A DNA stretch of 64,000 nucleotides from Sepiola atlantica (lineage: Eukaryota > Mollusca > Cephalopoda > Sepiida > Sepiolidae): the NCBI GenBank assembly GCA_963556195.1, contig OY744520.1, positions 153,328,107 to 153,392,106 on the forward strand, in the 5' to 3' direction. Below the pieces are notes generated by a model that was not told the origin of the DNA, did no database searches, and saw only the letters and a list, made by a program, of their open reading frames with translations. This document shows positions 49,701 through 60,102 of the stretch, piece after piece (position 1 is the first letter of the stretch; every line of letters begins with the position of its first letter). The position numbers were made by a program, and so were the translations under genes.

Positions 49701-50180
49701 ATCCGACCCACTAGGTCCCCCCACCTTATCTATCCTGGGATCAAGGATGGCATTCCAATCTCCCACTAGGATTAGCCGCTCCGAACCACCGAGAAACCCC
49801 TCCAACCCCCGGAAAAAGGAAACCCTCTCACGAATGGAATTGGGCGCATAAACCGCGACGATTCGAAACATGGCACTATTCACGGCAACATCAGCCACGA
49901 CCAGTCTGCCATCAGCATCCGCGTGAACAACGTTTACCCTTGCTAACAGAGTGCGTCTAACTAACAGCGAAACTCCCCGAGCAGAACGGTCACCAAAAGC
50001 TGAAAAAACATCGAAATGTTCCGACAGCAGTCGGTGATCGTCCATCGAAACATAGTGAGTTTCCTGTACCGCAGCCACATCTAATTCAAAAGCCTTGAGA
50101 TCCCCCAGTATGCGGGCTGCTTTGCTTAAGGATCTCAAGCCTCTCGCGTTCAAGCTTCCTAGTTTCAAGGTCGTAGCCAT
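46746..50180 (-). CDS. ORF2 polyprotein, U8 (type A)
   Basis: 1144 aa, intact, from the ATG at 50180. The protein matches the type A reference. A silent change near 49593 (aaggtgccgc) is shared only with U9. Confidence 0.95.
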   Translation of the reverse strand: MATTLKLGSLNARGLRSLSKAARILGDLKAFELDVAAVQETHYVSMDDHRLLSEHFDVFSAFGDRSARGVSLLVRRTLLARVNVVHADADGRLVVADVAVNSAMFRIVAVYAPNSIRERVSFFRGLEGFLGGSERLILVGDWNAILDPRIDKVGGPSGSDRCETSLSDLMAQCDLVDRFRIDHPGREMWTWLASGTFLSSTYLDRLLIRRGNVDYISCPTFHWLGHSDHKLLVASLELGPKTHKVASYWKLNTSLLEIRDFREQLSLNFQKGLVGAVTGSKWWVNAKVGIRRFSVQYSQRLALNKAETEKRLETKLARAVAGGDSLGIELAKGDLKRAANVRYEGQVVRARLDRVSNEAVNVDAQERRTPLRRSSVGLIRQVKHPEGHTLVSAREICRGFREHFMERFTQLPGLRVEEFGSYLAGSPRLEAARAASCDGRVTECEVLAALKQVGYDKSPGLDGLPYELFLRLSHIFVPILVNVFNHWFEQGSIPGQVTKGVITLLQKKGQDGGELDDYRPITLLNTDLKILAKVLANRLQLVIAELVEPDQNYAVKGRSIQNNLHLMRTIIEGLEDDTEAALINLDQSKAFDRVDHRFLGSVLEASGFTPDFRRWISILYRGPTAVVQVNGMRSESFAVSRSVRQGCPLSPLLYVLALEPFLRRLRIGEPGLALRGIALPGGARARVSAYADDVTVFVSCFRDILAVTKALRRYEKVTGAKVNLSKSNGLRLAAWSGAAALPGLFNWTDGPVRILGVWFGPGLQLDKNWSEVQSKVEASVRIWLRRGLSLKGRAEACVTYVFPLILYRLAVLPLPADRRAVLTRLLFSLLWAKGKPLVRRQVCTQRPDVGGLGMPDLASHLYAERLSFLSRTLTEESAWGPAVGSAFPNLIPDHLAECRRKPRSQSQFFNECRAALRVLPGSSDLARSRRTFYRELVVGTASDPLGERLGLSEEEARSQWNWAPGRSYLNNSEFSLTWRLVRNVLPLNDIRFKIGMAISPFCPRCEEDEIETAEHAFFTCSKLREFWTYVGEVTARITPDRVTCLDLASVVFNMDPLWPREKRMVLLAILAVARLVVYTSRLEIGRGGVPPSYYDLISYFKHQLKIKIKSDRRRLPSSLFKSRWIHTASLCVFTRNRFEFVFPA

Positions 50181-50184
50181 TGCA

Positions 50185-52887
50185 CTAGTCAGTGTCAATC
50201 AGCGGCCTAAAGTCTTTGTCATTCAGGATGCCGACGGCATGCCCGATATTGCCAGTGAGCAATTCCGACGACGCGCGGCCGTCTCGGGAGATGCCCCCGA
50301 CATCCAGGGGGAAGGTTAACTTTAAAGCTCTATAAAAAGAAGGGTGGACGTAAATGGGGATCCTCCCTTCACATTTATCCCTCAGATCGTCGAGGGAGTT
50401 GTGCCCTTCTTCCACCAACGTTAGACCCAGGATCGCATCCTTTGCTGCTTCTATCATTCGCCACATGGATTTTGTGCGGCGAATTTTCGTCTTCCTGACG
50501 AACGTGATCAGCAAAGGAGCATCGGGGAAGTTGGACGGGTTGGTAGTGTCCAGACCCTGGGTCTTCGTAAGGAGCTGCAGCGGCCTGAGCGCGCTTCTTT
50601 GCTGCGGCGTGAGCTCGGCAGCGGCGTGGTGCAGATCTGCTTCGCAGATGAGGTCCCCTGGCAGGAAGGGGAGCTTTCTCGTCTTCTCCTTTCTTGTAGG
50701 GGAGGGCGACGCTTTTTGTTTCTTGGCCTGTTTGGCCACATTGGGAGTTTTGGACCCCGACTCTTCCTTTCGAGACAGAGAGCGGGAACTAGCTGGGGGA
50801 GTTTCAGTGGGGGAAGGGGATTTCTGCTCAGTGGTGGGTTTAGGTTTTGGGGATTCGGGGGACTGAGCAGGAGAGATAGTCATCTCTACGGACATTGGGG
50901 CGGGGGATTGGGGCCCAGCCTCTTTTGCTTGTGAAACGGCACGTTTGGCCACCTTTTTGTCCCGGTTGAACTTTTTCACTGTCTCTCGAGCCGGGGCTGG
51001 GCCAGCGTCACCCTCCATCTTCTCCCCTTCCGATTCGGACGATGAAGATGTTGACGAAGGTAGTGACAGGGGAACCTCGGTTTTTCGTTTCGTGGCCGCT
51101 GCCGTGCTAGATGTTTGCTGCGGCTCCTTATCGGTGGGCATATCCACGCTCATTGACTTAGCGGGACCCCGCATCCCTTTTACTTCAGAGGGCTGCACTT
51201 TGGAGGAGGGCTTCTGTGGTTTGTTCTTTCGGACCACTGGGGTGAAACCCTCCTCGTCTTTTTCAGTTCTAGGAGCTGCTGATGCCGCTGGACCTCCCGG
51301 GGCTGCGGCAGAAGGGGTCTTCTTGATTGGCGCCTTTTTCGGGCAGTCTTTCGCCATATGCCCCTTCTGCTCGCAGTGCCAGCAATGTGGCCTCCTGCCC
51401 TCGACGATGATAGACATCGACCAGGAGTCGCACTTGAGCAGTGGCGGTATCTTGTTGAAGCCATCCCGGTCTAAACGCATTTTAATTTTGTAGTCCCCTA
51501 CCATTAGGTTATGGGGACCGCGGACCGGGATTATGGCTTCGACGTCCCCATATTGACTCATCACTGCACCTAGTTGCTCCGAGTCAATATAGCAGGGGAC
51601 GCCGAGGACAGTGACTAGTGTCCTCCTCCTGCTCAAGTACTCCGGCCTGAGGATCAGATGTTTATGCCTCAGGTCGGCCCTGGCCAACTTTTCTGCTTCC
51701 TGTTCAGAGGGGAGTAAAAGGTCCCAGGTTGCGAAACCTCGACGGCAAATATATGTCGCCGGGACTTTCAGGGACCATAGAATCTCCCCTACCGTCTCGA
51801 TCTGGACCCCAGCCAGCCCTTTGGTTCTGGAGTCGATGGTGACTAGCGAAACAATTCGCTTCGCTAGCCGTTCCACCGCTCCTGGCGCTGCTTTGATAAC
51901 GCTACCGTCGGTTAGTTCCTTGTACTTAGACTCGAACAACCGACGGTATTCTGACGGGCTTCTTTGCGACTGGGGTCCCCACTGGTCTTTAGGTGATTGG
52001 GCAGGAGAGTTGGTTTGCGCCGGAGTTGTAGGTGTTACAGCCTTCGTCGGCGACGGCGTCTTCTGCCCGGGAGGTATCGCCCATGAATTGGGTGTCTCCG
52101 CTGGTGTTGATGAGAGGGACGGCCACTCCTTTGGAGCTGTTTCCGGCGTTGTTGCCGGCGGAGTGGCCGCCTTGGTTCCTCTCTTGCCAGCGACATCCGC
52201 TGCTCCTTTCTTTGGTACAGTATGTGCCGCCCTCATCTTCCTCGGCCTGGACTGCCGCATGTTAGTCTGGGCCGGAACGTCTGGAGTCAGCTGCAGAACT
52301 TCCATGCTGCTGTCTCTGCTACTGCCACGACTGCTCACAGGGCTGTGGTCGCTGCAGACACTGCTGTCGCTGCAAATGCTGCTGTCACTTCCAAAGAGTT
52401 CTTGGGTGAGGTTGCGGCATTGAGCAGAGTCCCTGTCAATGTGGGCTGGCGGCTGATCTGGGTCGGTGGCCCCTTCTTTGTGGGACTCCACCGACCGGGT
52501 CGCTCTTACTCCTGGAGGCAGGCGGCCTTTTCGCCTACTACCAGGCGGGCTGACGGTTGAAGCCCGGCGAGCGATTGGTACAGTGGGGAGTCGTTCCCAC
52601 CGACCCAGATCACCTCTAGGATCTGAGCTATCCTGGGTGGAGCTGCCGGGGACAGCAGCGTGCAAGCTAACAGGGCTCCCGCCTAAGGCGGCAGACCCTG
52701 ATCTACTTTCAGTGCTGGGAGCGGCACTGGCGGACGTACTGGGCACGACGCCTATGGCGGCGTGACCGTCCTGCTGTTTGAGGTCTGCTCCCTCCCCGAC
52801 CTGAGACCGTCGCCTCAGTTCGGAAAAGGAGCCCGGGCTAGACAAAGACTCTGCAGCAGAGCCCGGACCACTCCTCCCCTCTTCCAT
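50185..52887 (-). CDS. ORF1 protein, U8
   Basis: 900 aa, intact. It has the type 1 linker with VQIE, RTEKDEEG before the linker, KKFNRDKKVAKRAVSQAK (~638-655), EEGHNSL and ILNDKDF. VHPSFYR replaces VHPCFYR at ~850, so a Cys of the C-terminal domain is not essential to an open copy. The last three blocks except the Ser are shared with U2, six units away. Confidence 0.93.
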   Translation of the reverse strand: MEEGRSGPGSAAESLSSPGSFSELRRRSQVGEGADLKQQDGHAAIGVVPSTSASAAPSTESRSGSAALGGSPVSLHAAVPGSSTQDSSDPRGDLGRWERLPTVPIARRASTVSPPGSRRKGRLPPGVRATRSVESHKEGATDPDQPPAHIDRDSAQCRNLTQELFGSDSSICSDSSVCSDHSPVSSRGSSRDSSMEVLQLTPDVPAQTNMRQSRPRKMRAAHTVPKKGAADVAGKRGTKAATPPATTPETAPKEWPSLSSTPAETPNSWAIPPGQKTPSPTKAVTPTTPAQTNSPAQSPKDQWGPQSQRSPSEYRRLFESKYKELTDGSVIKAAPGAVERLAKRIVSLVTIDSRTKGLAGVQIETVGEILWSLKVPATYICRRGFATWDLLLPSEQEAEKLARADLRHKHLILRPEYLSRRRTLVTVLGVPCYIDSEQLGAVMSQYGDVEAIIPVRGPHNLMVGDYKIKMRLDRDGFNKIPPLLKCDSWSMSIIVEGRRPHCWHCEQKGHMAKDCPKKAPIKKTPSAAAPGGPAASAAPRTEKDEEGFTPVVRKNKPQKPSSKVQPSEVKGMRGPAKSMSVDMPTDKEPQQTSSTAAATKRKTEVPLSLPSSTSSSSESEGEKMEGDAGPAPARETVKKFNRDKKVAKRAVSQAKEAGPQSPAPMSVEMTISPAQSPESPKPKPTTEQKSPSPTETPPASSRSLSRKEESGSKTPNVAKQAKKQKASPSPTRKEKTRKLPFLPGDLICEADLHHAAAELTPQQRSALRPLQLLTKTQGLDTTNPSNFPDAPLLITFVRKTKIRRTKSMWRMIEAAKDAILGLTLVEEGHNSLDDLRDKCEGRIPIYVHPSFYRALKLTFPLDVGGISRDGRASSELLTGNIGHAVGILNDKDFRPLIDTD

Positions 52888-53960
52888 CCAACTCCCGGCT
52901 AGAGACCCGCCGATTCGGATTCAGGAAGACCGTCGCCAAAAGGTACGTAAGTCAGACCCGAAACCTGCCAGCTGCTTAAGTCAAGCCTGGGGGTTGGACA
53001 CCTGCAAGAGAAGGGAACAAAAAGATTAATACAATGGAACCGCCCAACAGGGGCGGCCACCCAAGAGGGGTGTGAAGAGACAAATTGCCCAACAGGGGCT
53101 AGTCTAAGGGGACAGAGAGAGTCCCCTGATGATTTAGCTTTAAACTGGGCGGGGCCCAAGTAGCTGGTCTCCTCTTAGGCAATCACGAGTGATTGCCTAA
53201 GAGTTGCCTGAAAAAATCGAAGACAAGTCAATGATTTTAACAGGCGGGAGAAAATCAATTTATTTATCCAAAAATTTGTACATAAATAATCAGATGTGGC
53301 ACAAGGCCAAAAAGGGGTATGGGGGGGAAGATGGGGGTCGGGGGTCGTCCACTTGGTCTATGAATACCCTAAAAACTAGTTTCAGTCACCACAATACCAC
53401 ATTCACTCTATGGACTTAAGCTACTTAAAATATCCCCAGGTGTTTCAATGAATTTTATTTACAATAGATATTTACATGTGTGATGATGGGAGTGGGAGAA
53501 CAAAAAACTAAGCCTTAAATAATCCCCCAAAAATAAATAAAAATAAAAGTGATGATAAAAATAAAGAACCAAGGAAAATGCTAATTAAGGTGTGTTAGTA
53601 AGGTACCCCCCATCCTATCTAGAGTATGAGCTGCTCGCTGTCTTCTGGTACAGACCGAAAGCAAGAGAGTAAGCTCCTAATTGGGAGTGGGCGTTTCTAT
53701 GGGGGCAAAAGAAATGGAGGGAAGGGTTTGTCGGGATGTGCGGTGTCCTTCAGGATAAGAACTATTATGGCGGGTCGGGGATATAAAATAAATTAGGGAG
53801 CGGGCATCCTGAAGGAGTTCTGACACCTAAAATAAAGCTGGGGGCAAAGAGCTCATTTACGCTACTAGCTAATAGGGACTGCGCCCAAAATTTACTGGTC
53901 AGTTTTTAAGGGGATTTTTGTTTTTCGACAAAGATGCTTTAAGGTCGCTGTGTGCCATGC
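52888..53960 (-). other. U8/U9 junction: 3' UTR of U9 and leader of U8
   Basis: No gene. I find no difference from the U7/U8 junction. The near-identity of U8 and U9 thus extends through both flanks. Confidence 0.72.
53172..53203. repeat. Near-palindrome, U8, centre GA
   Basis: Arms unchanged; identical to U7 in centre and flank. Confidence 0.9.
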
Positions 53961-56900
53961 CTAGGCAGGGAACACGAACTCGAATCTATTCCGCGTGAAC
54001 ACGCATAAACTAGCGGTGTGTATCCACCTACTTTTGAAAAGTGAAGAAGGCAACCTCCTTCTATCAGATTTGATTTTGATTTTAAGCTGGTGTTTAAAAT
54101 ACGAAATCAAATCATAATAAGAAGGCGGCACCCCCCCACGCCCTATCTCTAAGCGAGAAGTATACACCACGAGTCTAGCTACGGCTAAGATCGCGAGCAA
54201 AACCATACGTTTCTCCCTGGGCCACAAGGGGTCCATGTTGAAGACAACGGATGCTAAATCCAAGCACGTCACCCGATCGGGGGTGATGCGAGCCGTCACC
54301 TCGCCGACATACGTCCAAAATTCACGAAGTTTGGAGCAGGTGAAAAAGGCATGTTCCGCCGTTTCAATTTCATCTTCCTCGCAACGTGGGCAAAAGGGGC
54401 TGATAGCCATACCAATTTTGAATCGTATGTCATTGAGGGGTAACACATTTCGAACCAATCGCCAGGTCAGAGAGAACTCAGAATTATTGAGATAGCTCCT
54501 GCCTGGCGCCCAATTCCACTGAGAGCGAGCCTCCTCCTCCGACAATCCAAGTCGCTCCCCAAGAGGATCCGAAGCGGTCCCCACCACTAACTCCCGATAG
54601 AATGTCCTTCTAGACCGGGCGAGGTCACTGGACCCCGGCAGCACTCTGAGCGCAGCTCGGCATTCGTTGAAGAACTGCGATTGACTCCTTGGCTTACGTC
54701 GGCATTCGGCCAAGTGGTCAGGGATGAGGTTAGGAAAAGCGCTTCCAACCGCAGGGCCCCACGCAGACTCCTCTGTCAAGGTTCGGCTCAGGAATGATAA
54801 CCGCTCGGCATACAAATGGCTCGCCAAGTCGGGCATTCCCAAGCCTCCCACATCAGGACGTTGAGTACAGACCTGTCTACGGACTAGCGGCTTCCCCTTT
54901 GCCCACAAAAGCGAGAAAAGGAGATGCGTTAAAACCGCTCGGCGGTCCGCAGGCAGAGGTAGTACAGCCAATCGGTAAAGGATGAGCGGAAAGACGTACG
55001 TGACGCACGCCTCAGCCCGACCTTTAAGGGAAAGCCCCCTTCGAAGCCAAATCCTTACAGACGCTTCGACCTTAGACTGTACTTCCGACCAGTTCTTATC
55101 AAGCTGGAGACCGGGTCCGAACCATACGCCGAGGATCCGAACCGGGCCGTCAGTCCAGTTGAAAAGGCCCGGGAGCGCAGCCGCGCCACTCCAGGCAGCC
55201 AACCTTAGGCCATTGGATTTGCTAAGGTTGACTTTGGCCCCTGTCACTTTTTCGTACCTTCTGAGTGCCTTAGTCACCGCGAGAATGTCTCGAAAGCACG
55301 ACACAAACACGGTGACATCATCGGCATACGCGGATACCCTGGCTCGCGCACCGCCAGGAAGAGCAATACCGCGTAGGGCCAGTCCAGGCTCCCCGATCCT
55401 AAGCCTGCGGAGAAAAGGCTCCAAGGCAAGGACGTAAAGCAGGGGAGACAGCGGACATCCCTGACGTACCGACCGAGAGACGGCAAAAGACTCCGATCGC
55501 ATTCCATTCACTTGCACCACTGCCGTCGGCCCGCGATACAAAATGGAGATCCATCTGCGGAAGTCCGGTGTAAAACCGGAGGCCTCTAAAACAGATCCCA
55601 GGAACCGATGGTCGACCCTGTCAAAAGCTTTGGACTGATCTAAATTGATCAGCGCGGCTTCGGTGTCGTCTTCTAATCCCTCTATGATCGTGCGCATCAG
55701 ATGCAAGTTGTTTTGAATCGATCTCCCCTTCACAGCATAATTCTGATCAGGTTCGACCAACTCAGCGATAACAAGCTGCAACCGATTTGCAAGAACTTTG
55801 GCCAAAATCTTTAAATCTGTGTTTAGCAGAGTTATGGGCCTGTAATCGTCTAATTCCCCACCATCTTGGCCCTTTTTCTGAAGCAATGTGATCACTCCCT
55901 TGGTGACTTGACCGGGGATGGAACCCTGTTCAAACCAGTGATTGAAAACATTGACCAGAATAGGTACGAAGATGTGCGACAGCCTCAAGAACAATTCATA
56001 GGGCAAACCATCGAGTCCCGGCGATTTGTCGTAGCCGACCTGCTTCAGTGCAGCCAAGACCTCACACTCTGTAACGCGCCCATCACAGCTAGCCGCTCGG
56101 GCCGCCTCCAGGCGGGGCGAGCCAGCTAAATAGCTGCCAAACTCCTCGACGCGGAGTCCGGGCAGTTGGGTGAACCGTTCCATGAAATGCTCACGAAATC
56201 CCCGGCAAATCTCCCGAGCCGACACAAGGGTGTGTCCTTCCGGGTGTTTGACTTGACGAATGAGACCGACCGAGCTGCGACGAAGTGGAGTTCTACGCTC
56301 TTGCGCGTCCACATTCACGGCTTCGTTGGACACTCTATCTAGCCTAGCTCTAACTACTTGACCTTCATACCGCACGTTAGCCGCACGTTTCAGGTCCCCC
56401 TTAGCTAGTTCTATGCCTAGGGAATCCCCCCCAGCCACCGCCCGGGCCAGCTTAGTTTCTAAACGCTTTTCTGTTTCTGCCTTATTTAAGGCGAGGCGTT
56501 GGCTATATTGAACAGAAAAGCGCCTAATGCCAACTTTGGCGTTAACCCACCACTTACTCCCGGTTACCGCCCCCACTAATCCCTTTTGAAAGTTAAGAGA
56601 TAGCTGCTCCCGGAAGTCACGTATCTCCAGTAAGGAGGTATTTAACTTCCAGTAGCTAGCTACCTTATGTGTCTTAGGGCCTAACTCCAGACTGGCCACA
56701 AGTAGCTTGTGGTCAGAATGGCCTAACCAGTGGAACGTGGGACAAGAGATATAATCTACGTTGCCTCTTCTAATTAGCAATCTATCCAAGTAAGTACTTG
56801 AAAGGAAGGTGCCGCTAGCGAGCCACGTCCACATCTCCCGCCCTGGGTGATCGATACGAAATCTGTCGACCAGATCGCATTGTGCCATCAGATCAGACAG

Positions 56901-57395
56901 ACTTGTCTCACACCTATCCGACCCACTAGGTCCCCCCACCTTATCTATCCTGGGATCAAGGATGGCATTCCAATCTCCCACTAGGATTAGCCGCTCCGAA
57001 CCACCGAGAAACCCCTCCAACCCCCGGAAAAAGGAAACCCTCTCACGAATGGAATTGGGCGCATAAACCGCGACGATTCGAAACATGGCACTATTCACGG
57101 CAACATCAGCCACGACCAGTCTGCCATCAGCATCCGCGTGAACAACGTTTACCCTTGCTAACAGAGTGCGTCTAACTAACAGCGAAACTCCCCGAGCAGA
57201 ACGGTCACCAAAAGCTGAAAAAACATCGAAATGTTCCGACAGCAGTCGGTGATCGTCCATCGAAACATAGTGAGTTTCCTGTACCGCAGCCACATCTAAT
57301 TCAAAAGCCTTGAGATCCCCCAGTATGCGGGCTGCTTTGCTTAAGGATCTCAAGCCTCTCGCGTTCAAGCTTCCTAGTTTCAAGGTCGTAGCCAT
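53961..57395 (-). CDS. ORF2 polyprotein, U9 (type A)
   Basis: 1144 aa, intact, from the ATG at 57395. It differs from U8 by Arg to His at ~824 (VLTHLLF), caused by a single base at 54925, downstream of the RT catalytic boxes. Confidence 0.95.
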   Translation of the reverse strand: MATTLKLGSLNARGLRSLSKAARILGDLKAFELDVAAVQETHYVSMDDHRLLSEHFDVFSAFGDRSARGVSLLVRRTLLARVNVVHADADGRLVVADVAVNSAMFRIVAVYAPNSIRERVSFFRGLEGFLGGSERLILVGDWNAILDPRIDKVGGPSGSDRCETSLSDLMAQCDLVDRFRIDHPGREMWTWLASGTFLSSTYLDRLLIRRGNVDYISCPTFHWLGHSDHKLLVASLELGPKTHKVASYWKLNTSLLEIRDFREQLSLNFQKGLVGAVTGSKWWVNAKVGIRRFSVQYSQRLALNKAETEKRLETKLARAVAGGDSLGIELAKGDLKRAANVRYEGQVVRARLDRVSNEAVNVDAQERRTPLRRSSVGLIRQVKHPEGHTLVSAREICRGFREHFMERFTQLPGLRVEEFGSYLAGSPRLEAARAASCDGRVTECEVLAALKQVGYDKSPGLDGLPYELFLRLSHIFVPILVNVFNHWFEQGSIPGQVTKGVITLLQKKGQDGGELDDYRPITLLNTDLKILAKVLANRLQLVIAELVEPDQNYAVKGRSIQNNLHLMRTIIEGLEDDTEAALINLDQSKAFDRVDHRFLGSVLEASGFTPDFRRWISILYRGPTAVVQVNGMRSESFAVSRSVRQGCPLSPLLYVLALEPFLRRLRIGEPGLALRGIALPGGARARVSAYADDVTVFVSCFRDILAVTKALRRYEKVTGAKVNLSKSNGLRLAAWSGAAALPGLFNWTDGPVRILGVWFGPGLQLDKNWSEVQSKVEASVRIWLRRGLSLKGRAEACVTYVFPLILYRLAVLPLPADRRAVLTHLLFSLLWAKGKPLVRRQVCTQRPDVGGLGMPDLASHLYAERLSFLSRTLTEESAWGPAVGSAFPNLIPDHLAECRRKPRSQSQFFNECRAALRVLPGSSDLARSRRTFYRELVVGTASDPLGERLGLSEEEARSQWNWAPGRSYLNNSEFSLTWRLVRNVLPLNDIRFKIGMAISPFCPRCEEDEIETAEHAFFTCSKLREFWTYVGEVTARITPDRVTCLDLASVVFNMDPLWPREKRMVLLAILAVARLVVYTSRLEIGRGGVPPSYYDLISYFKHQLKIKIKSDRRRLPSSLFKSRWIHTASLCVFTRNRFEFVFPA

Positions 57396-57399
57396 TGCA

Positions 57400-60102
57400 C
57401 TAGTCAGTGTCAATCAGCGGCCTAAAGTCTTTGTCATTCAGGATGCCGACGGCATGCCCGATATTGCCAGTGAGCAATTCCGACGACGCGCGGCCGTCTC
57501 GGGAGATGCCCCCGACATCCAGGGGGAAGGTTAACTTTAAAGCTCTATAAAAAGAAGGGTGGACGTAAATGGGGATCCTCCCTTCACATTTATCCCTCAG
57601 ATCGTCGAGGGAGTTGTGCCCTTCTTCCACCAACGTTAGACCCAGGATCGCATCCTTTGCTGCTTCTATCATTCGCCACATGGATTTTGTGCGGCGAATT
57701 TTCGTCTTCCTGACGAACGTGATCAGCAAAGGAGCATCGGGGAAGTTGGACGGGTTGGTAGTGTCCAGACCCTGGGTCTTCGTAAGGAGCTGCAGCGGCC
57801 TGAGCGCGCTTCTTTGCTGCGGCGTGAGCTCGGCAGCGGCGTGGTGCAGATCTGCTTCGCAGATGAGGTCCCCTGGCAGGAAGGGGAGCTTTCTCGTCTT
57901 CTCCTTTCTTGTAGGGGAGGGCGACGCTTTTTGTTTCTTGGCCTGTTTGGCCACATTGGGAGTTTTGGACCCCGACTCTTCCTTTCGAGACAGAGAGCGG
58001 GAACTAGCTGGGGGAGTTTCAGTGGGGGAAGGGGATTTCTGCTCAGTGGTGGGTTTAGGTTTTGGGGATTCGGGGGACTGAGCAGGAGAGATAGTCATCT
58101 CTACGGACATTGGGGCGGGGGATTGGGGCCCAGCCTCTTTTGCTTGTGAAACGGCACGTTTGGCCACCTTTTTGTCCCGGTTGAACTTTTTCACTGTCTC
58201 TCGAGCCGGGGCTGGGCCAGCGTCACCCTCCATCTTCTCCCCTTCCGATTCGGACGATGAAGATGTTGACGAAGGTAGTGACAGGGGAACCTCGGTTTTT
58301 CGTTTCGTGGCCGCTGCCGTGCTAGATGTTTGCTGCGGCTCCTTATCGGTGGGCATATCCACGCTCATTGACTTAGCGGGACCCCGCATCCCTTTTACTT
58401 CAGAGGGCTGCACTTTGGAGGAGGGCTTCTGTGGTTTGTTCTTTCGGACCACTGGGGTGAAACCCTCCTCGTCTTTTTCAGTTCTAGGAGCTGCTGATGC
58501 CGCTGGACCTCCCGGGGCTGCGGCAGAAGGGGTCTTCTTGATTGGCGCCTTTTTCGGGCAGTCTTTCGCCATATGCCCCTTCTGCTCGCAGTGCCAGCAA
58601 TGTGGCCTCCTGCCCTCGACGATGATAGACATCGACCAGGAGTCGCACTTGAGCAGTGGCGGTATCTTGTTGAAGCCATCCCGGTCTAAACGCATTTTAA
58701 TTTTGTAGTCCCCTACCATTAGGTTATGGGGACCGCGGACCGGGATTATGGCTTCGAAGTCCCCATATTGACTCATCACTGCACCTAGTTGCTCCGAGTC
58801 AATATAGCAGGGGACGCCGAGGACAGTGACTAGTGTCCTCCTCCTGCTCAAGTACTCCGGCCTGAGGATCAGATGTTTATGCCTCAGGTCGGCCCTGGCC
58901 AACTTTTCTGCTTCCTGTTCAGAGGGGAGTAAAAGGTCCCAGGTTGCGAAACCTCGACGGCAAATATATGTCGCCGGGACTTTCAGGGACCATAGAATCT
59001 CCCCTACCGTCTCGATCTGGACCCCAGCCAGCCCTTTGGTTCTGGAGTCGATGGTGACTAGCGAAACAATTCGCTTCGCTAGCCGTTCCACCGCTCCTGG
59101 CGCTGCTTTGATAACGCTACCGTCGGTTAGTTCCTTGTACTTAGACTCGAACAACCGACGGTATTCTGACGGGCTTCTTTGCGACTGGGGTCCCCACTGG
59201 TCTTTAGGTGATTGGGCAGGAGAGTTGGTTTGCGCCGGAGTTGTAGGTGTTACAGCCTTCGTCGGCGACGGCGTCTTCTGCCCGGGAGGTATCGCCCATG
59301 AATTGGGTGTCTCCGCTGGTGTTGATGAGAGGGACGGCCACTCCTTTGGAGCTGTTTCCGGCGTTGTTGCCGGCGGAGTGGCCGCCTTGGTTCCTCTCTT
59401 GCCAGCGACATCCGCTGCTCCTTTCTTTGGTACAGTATGTGCCGCCCTCATCTTCCTCGGCCTGGACTGCCGCATGTTAGTCTGGGCCGGAACGTCTGGA
59501 GTCAGCTGCAGAACTTCCATGCTGCTGTCTCTGCTACTGCCACGACTGCTCACAGGGCTGTGGTCGCTGCAGACACTGCTGTCGCTGCAAATGCTGCTGT
59601 CACTTCCAAAGAGTTCTTGGGTGAGGTTGCGGCATTGAGCAGAGTCCCTGTCAATGTGGGCTGGCGGCTGATCTGGGTCGGTGGCCCCTTCTTTGTGGGA
59701 CTCCACCGACCGGGTCGCTCTTACTCCTGGAGGCAGGCGGCCTTTTCGCCTACTACCAGGCGGGCTGACGGTTGAAGCCCGGCGAGCGATTGGTACAGTG
59801 GGGAGTCGTTCCCACCGACCCAGATCACCTCTAGGATCTGAGCTATCCTGGGTGGAGCTGCCGGGGACAGCAGCGTGCAAGCTAACAGGGCTCCCGCCTA
59901 AGGCGGCAGACCCTGATCTACTTTCAGTGCTGGGAGCGGCACTGGCGGACGTACTGGGCACGACGCCTATGGCGGCGTGACCGTCCTGCTGTTTGAGGTC
60001 TGCTCCCTCCCCGACCTGAGACCGTCGCCTCAGTTCGGAAAAGGAGCCCGGGCTAGACAAAGACTCTGCAGCAGAGCCCGGACCACTCCTCCCCTCTTCC
60101 AT
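57400..60102 (-). CDS. ORF1 protein, U9
   Basis: 900 aa, intact. It is identical to U8 except for Val to Phe at ~449 (GDFEAII), in the last strand of the RRM-like region. This comes from one base at 58757. Confidence 0.93.
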   Translation of the reverse strand: MEEGRSGPGSAAESLSSPGSFSELRRRSQVGEGADLKQQDGHAAIGVVPSTSASAAPSTESRSGSAALGGSPVSLHAAVPGSSTQDSSDPRGDLGRWERLPTVPIARRASTVSPPGSRRKGRLPPGVRATRSVESHKEGATDPDQPPAHIDRDSAQCRNLTQELFGSDSSICSDSSVCSDHSPVSSRGSSRDSSMEVLQLTPDVPAQTNMRQSRPRKMRAAHTVPKKGAADVAGKRGTKAATPPATTPETAPKEWPSLSSTPAETPNSWAIPPGQKTPSPTKAVTPTTPAQTNSPAQSPKDQWGPQSQRSPSEYRRLFESKYKELTDGSVIKAAPGAVERLAKRIVSLVTIDSRTKGLAGVQIETVGEILWSLKVPATYICRRGFATWDLLLPSEQEAEKLARADLRHKHLILRPEYLSRRRTLVTVLGVPCYIDSEQLGAVMSQYGDFEAIIPVRGPHNLMVGDYKIKMRLDRDGFNKIPPLLKCDSWSMSIIVEGRRPHCWHCEQKGHMAKDCPKKAPIKKTPSAAAPGGPAASAAPRTEKDEEGFTPVVRKNKPQKPSSKVQPSEVKGMRGPAKSMSVDMPTDKEPQQTSSTAAATKRKTEVPLSLPSSTSSSSESEGEKMEGDAGPAPARETVKKFNRDKKVAKRAVSQAKEAGPQSPAPMSVEMTISPAQSPESPKPKPTTEQKSPSPTETPPASSRSLSRKEESGSKTPNVAKQAKKQKASPSPTRKEKTRKLPFLPGDLICEADLHHAAAELTPQQRSALRPLQLLTKTQGLDTTNPSNFPDAPLLITFVRKTKIRRTKSMWRMIEAAKDAILGLTLVEEGHNSLDDLRDKCEGRIPIYVHPSFYRALKLTFPLDVGGISRDGRASSELLTGNIGHAVGILNDKDFRPLIDTD

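Larger units (their letters stand above)
45989..53203 (-). mobile_element. LINE unit U8 (complete)
   Basis: Complete unit, 7215 bp, both ORFs open. It is almost base-identical to U9, including a shared gga-to-gaa change in the 3' UTR (46507, 53722) and a shared Cys-to-Ser change in ORF1. The two are probably products of a very recent duplication. ORF2 is type A. Confidence 0.93.
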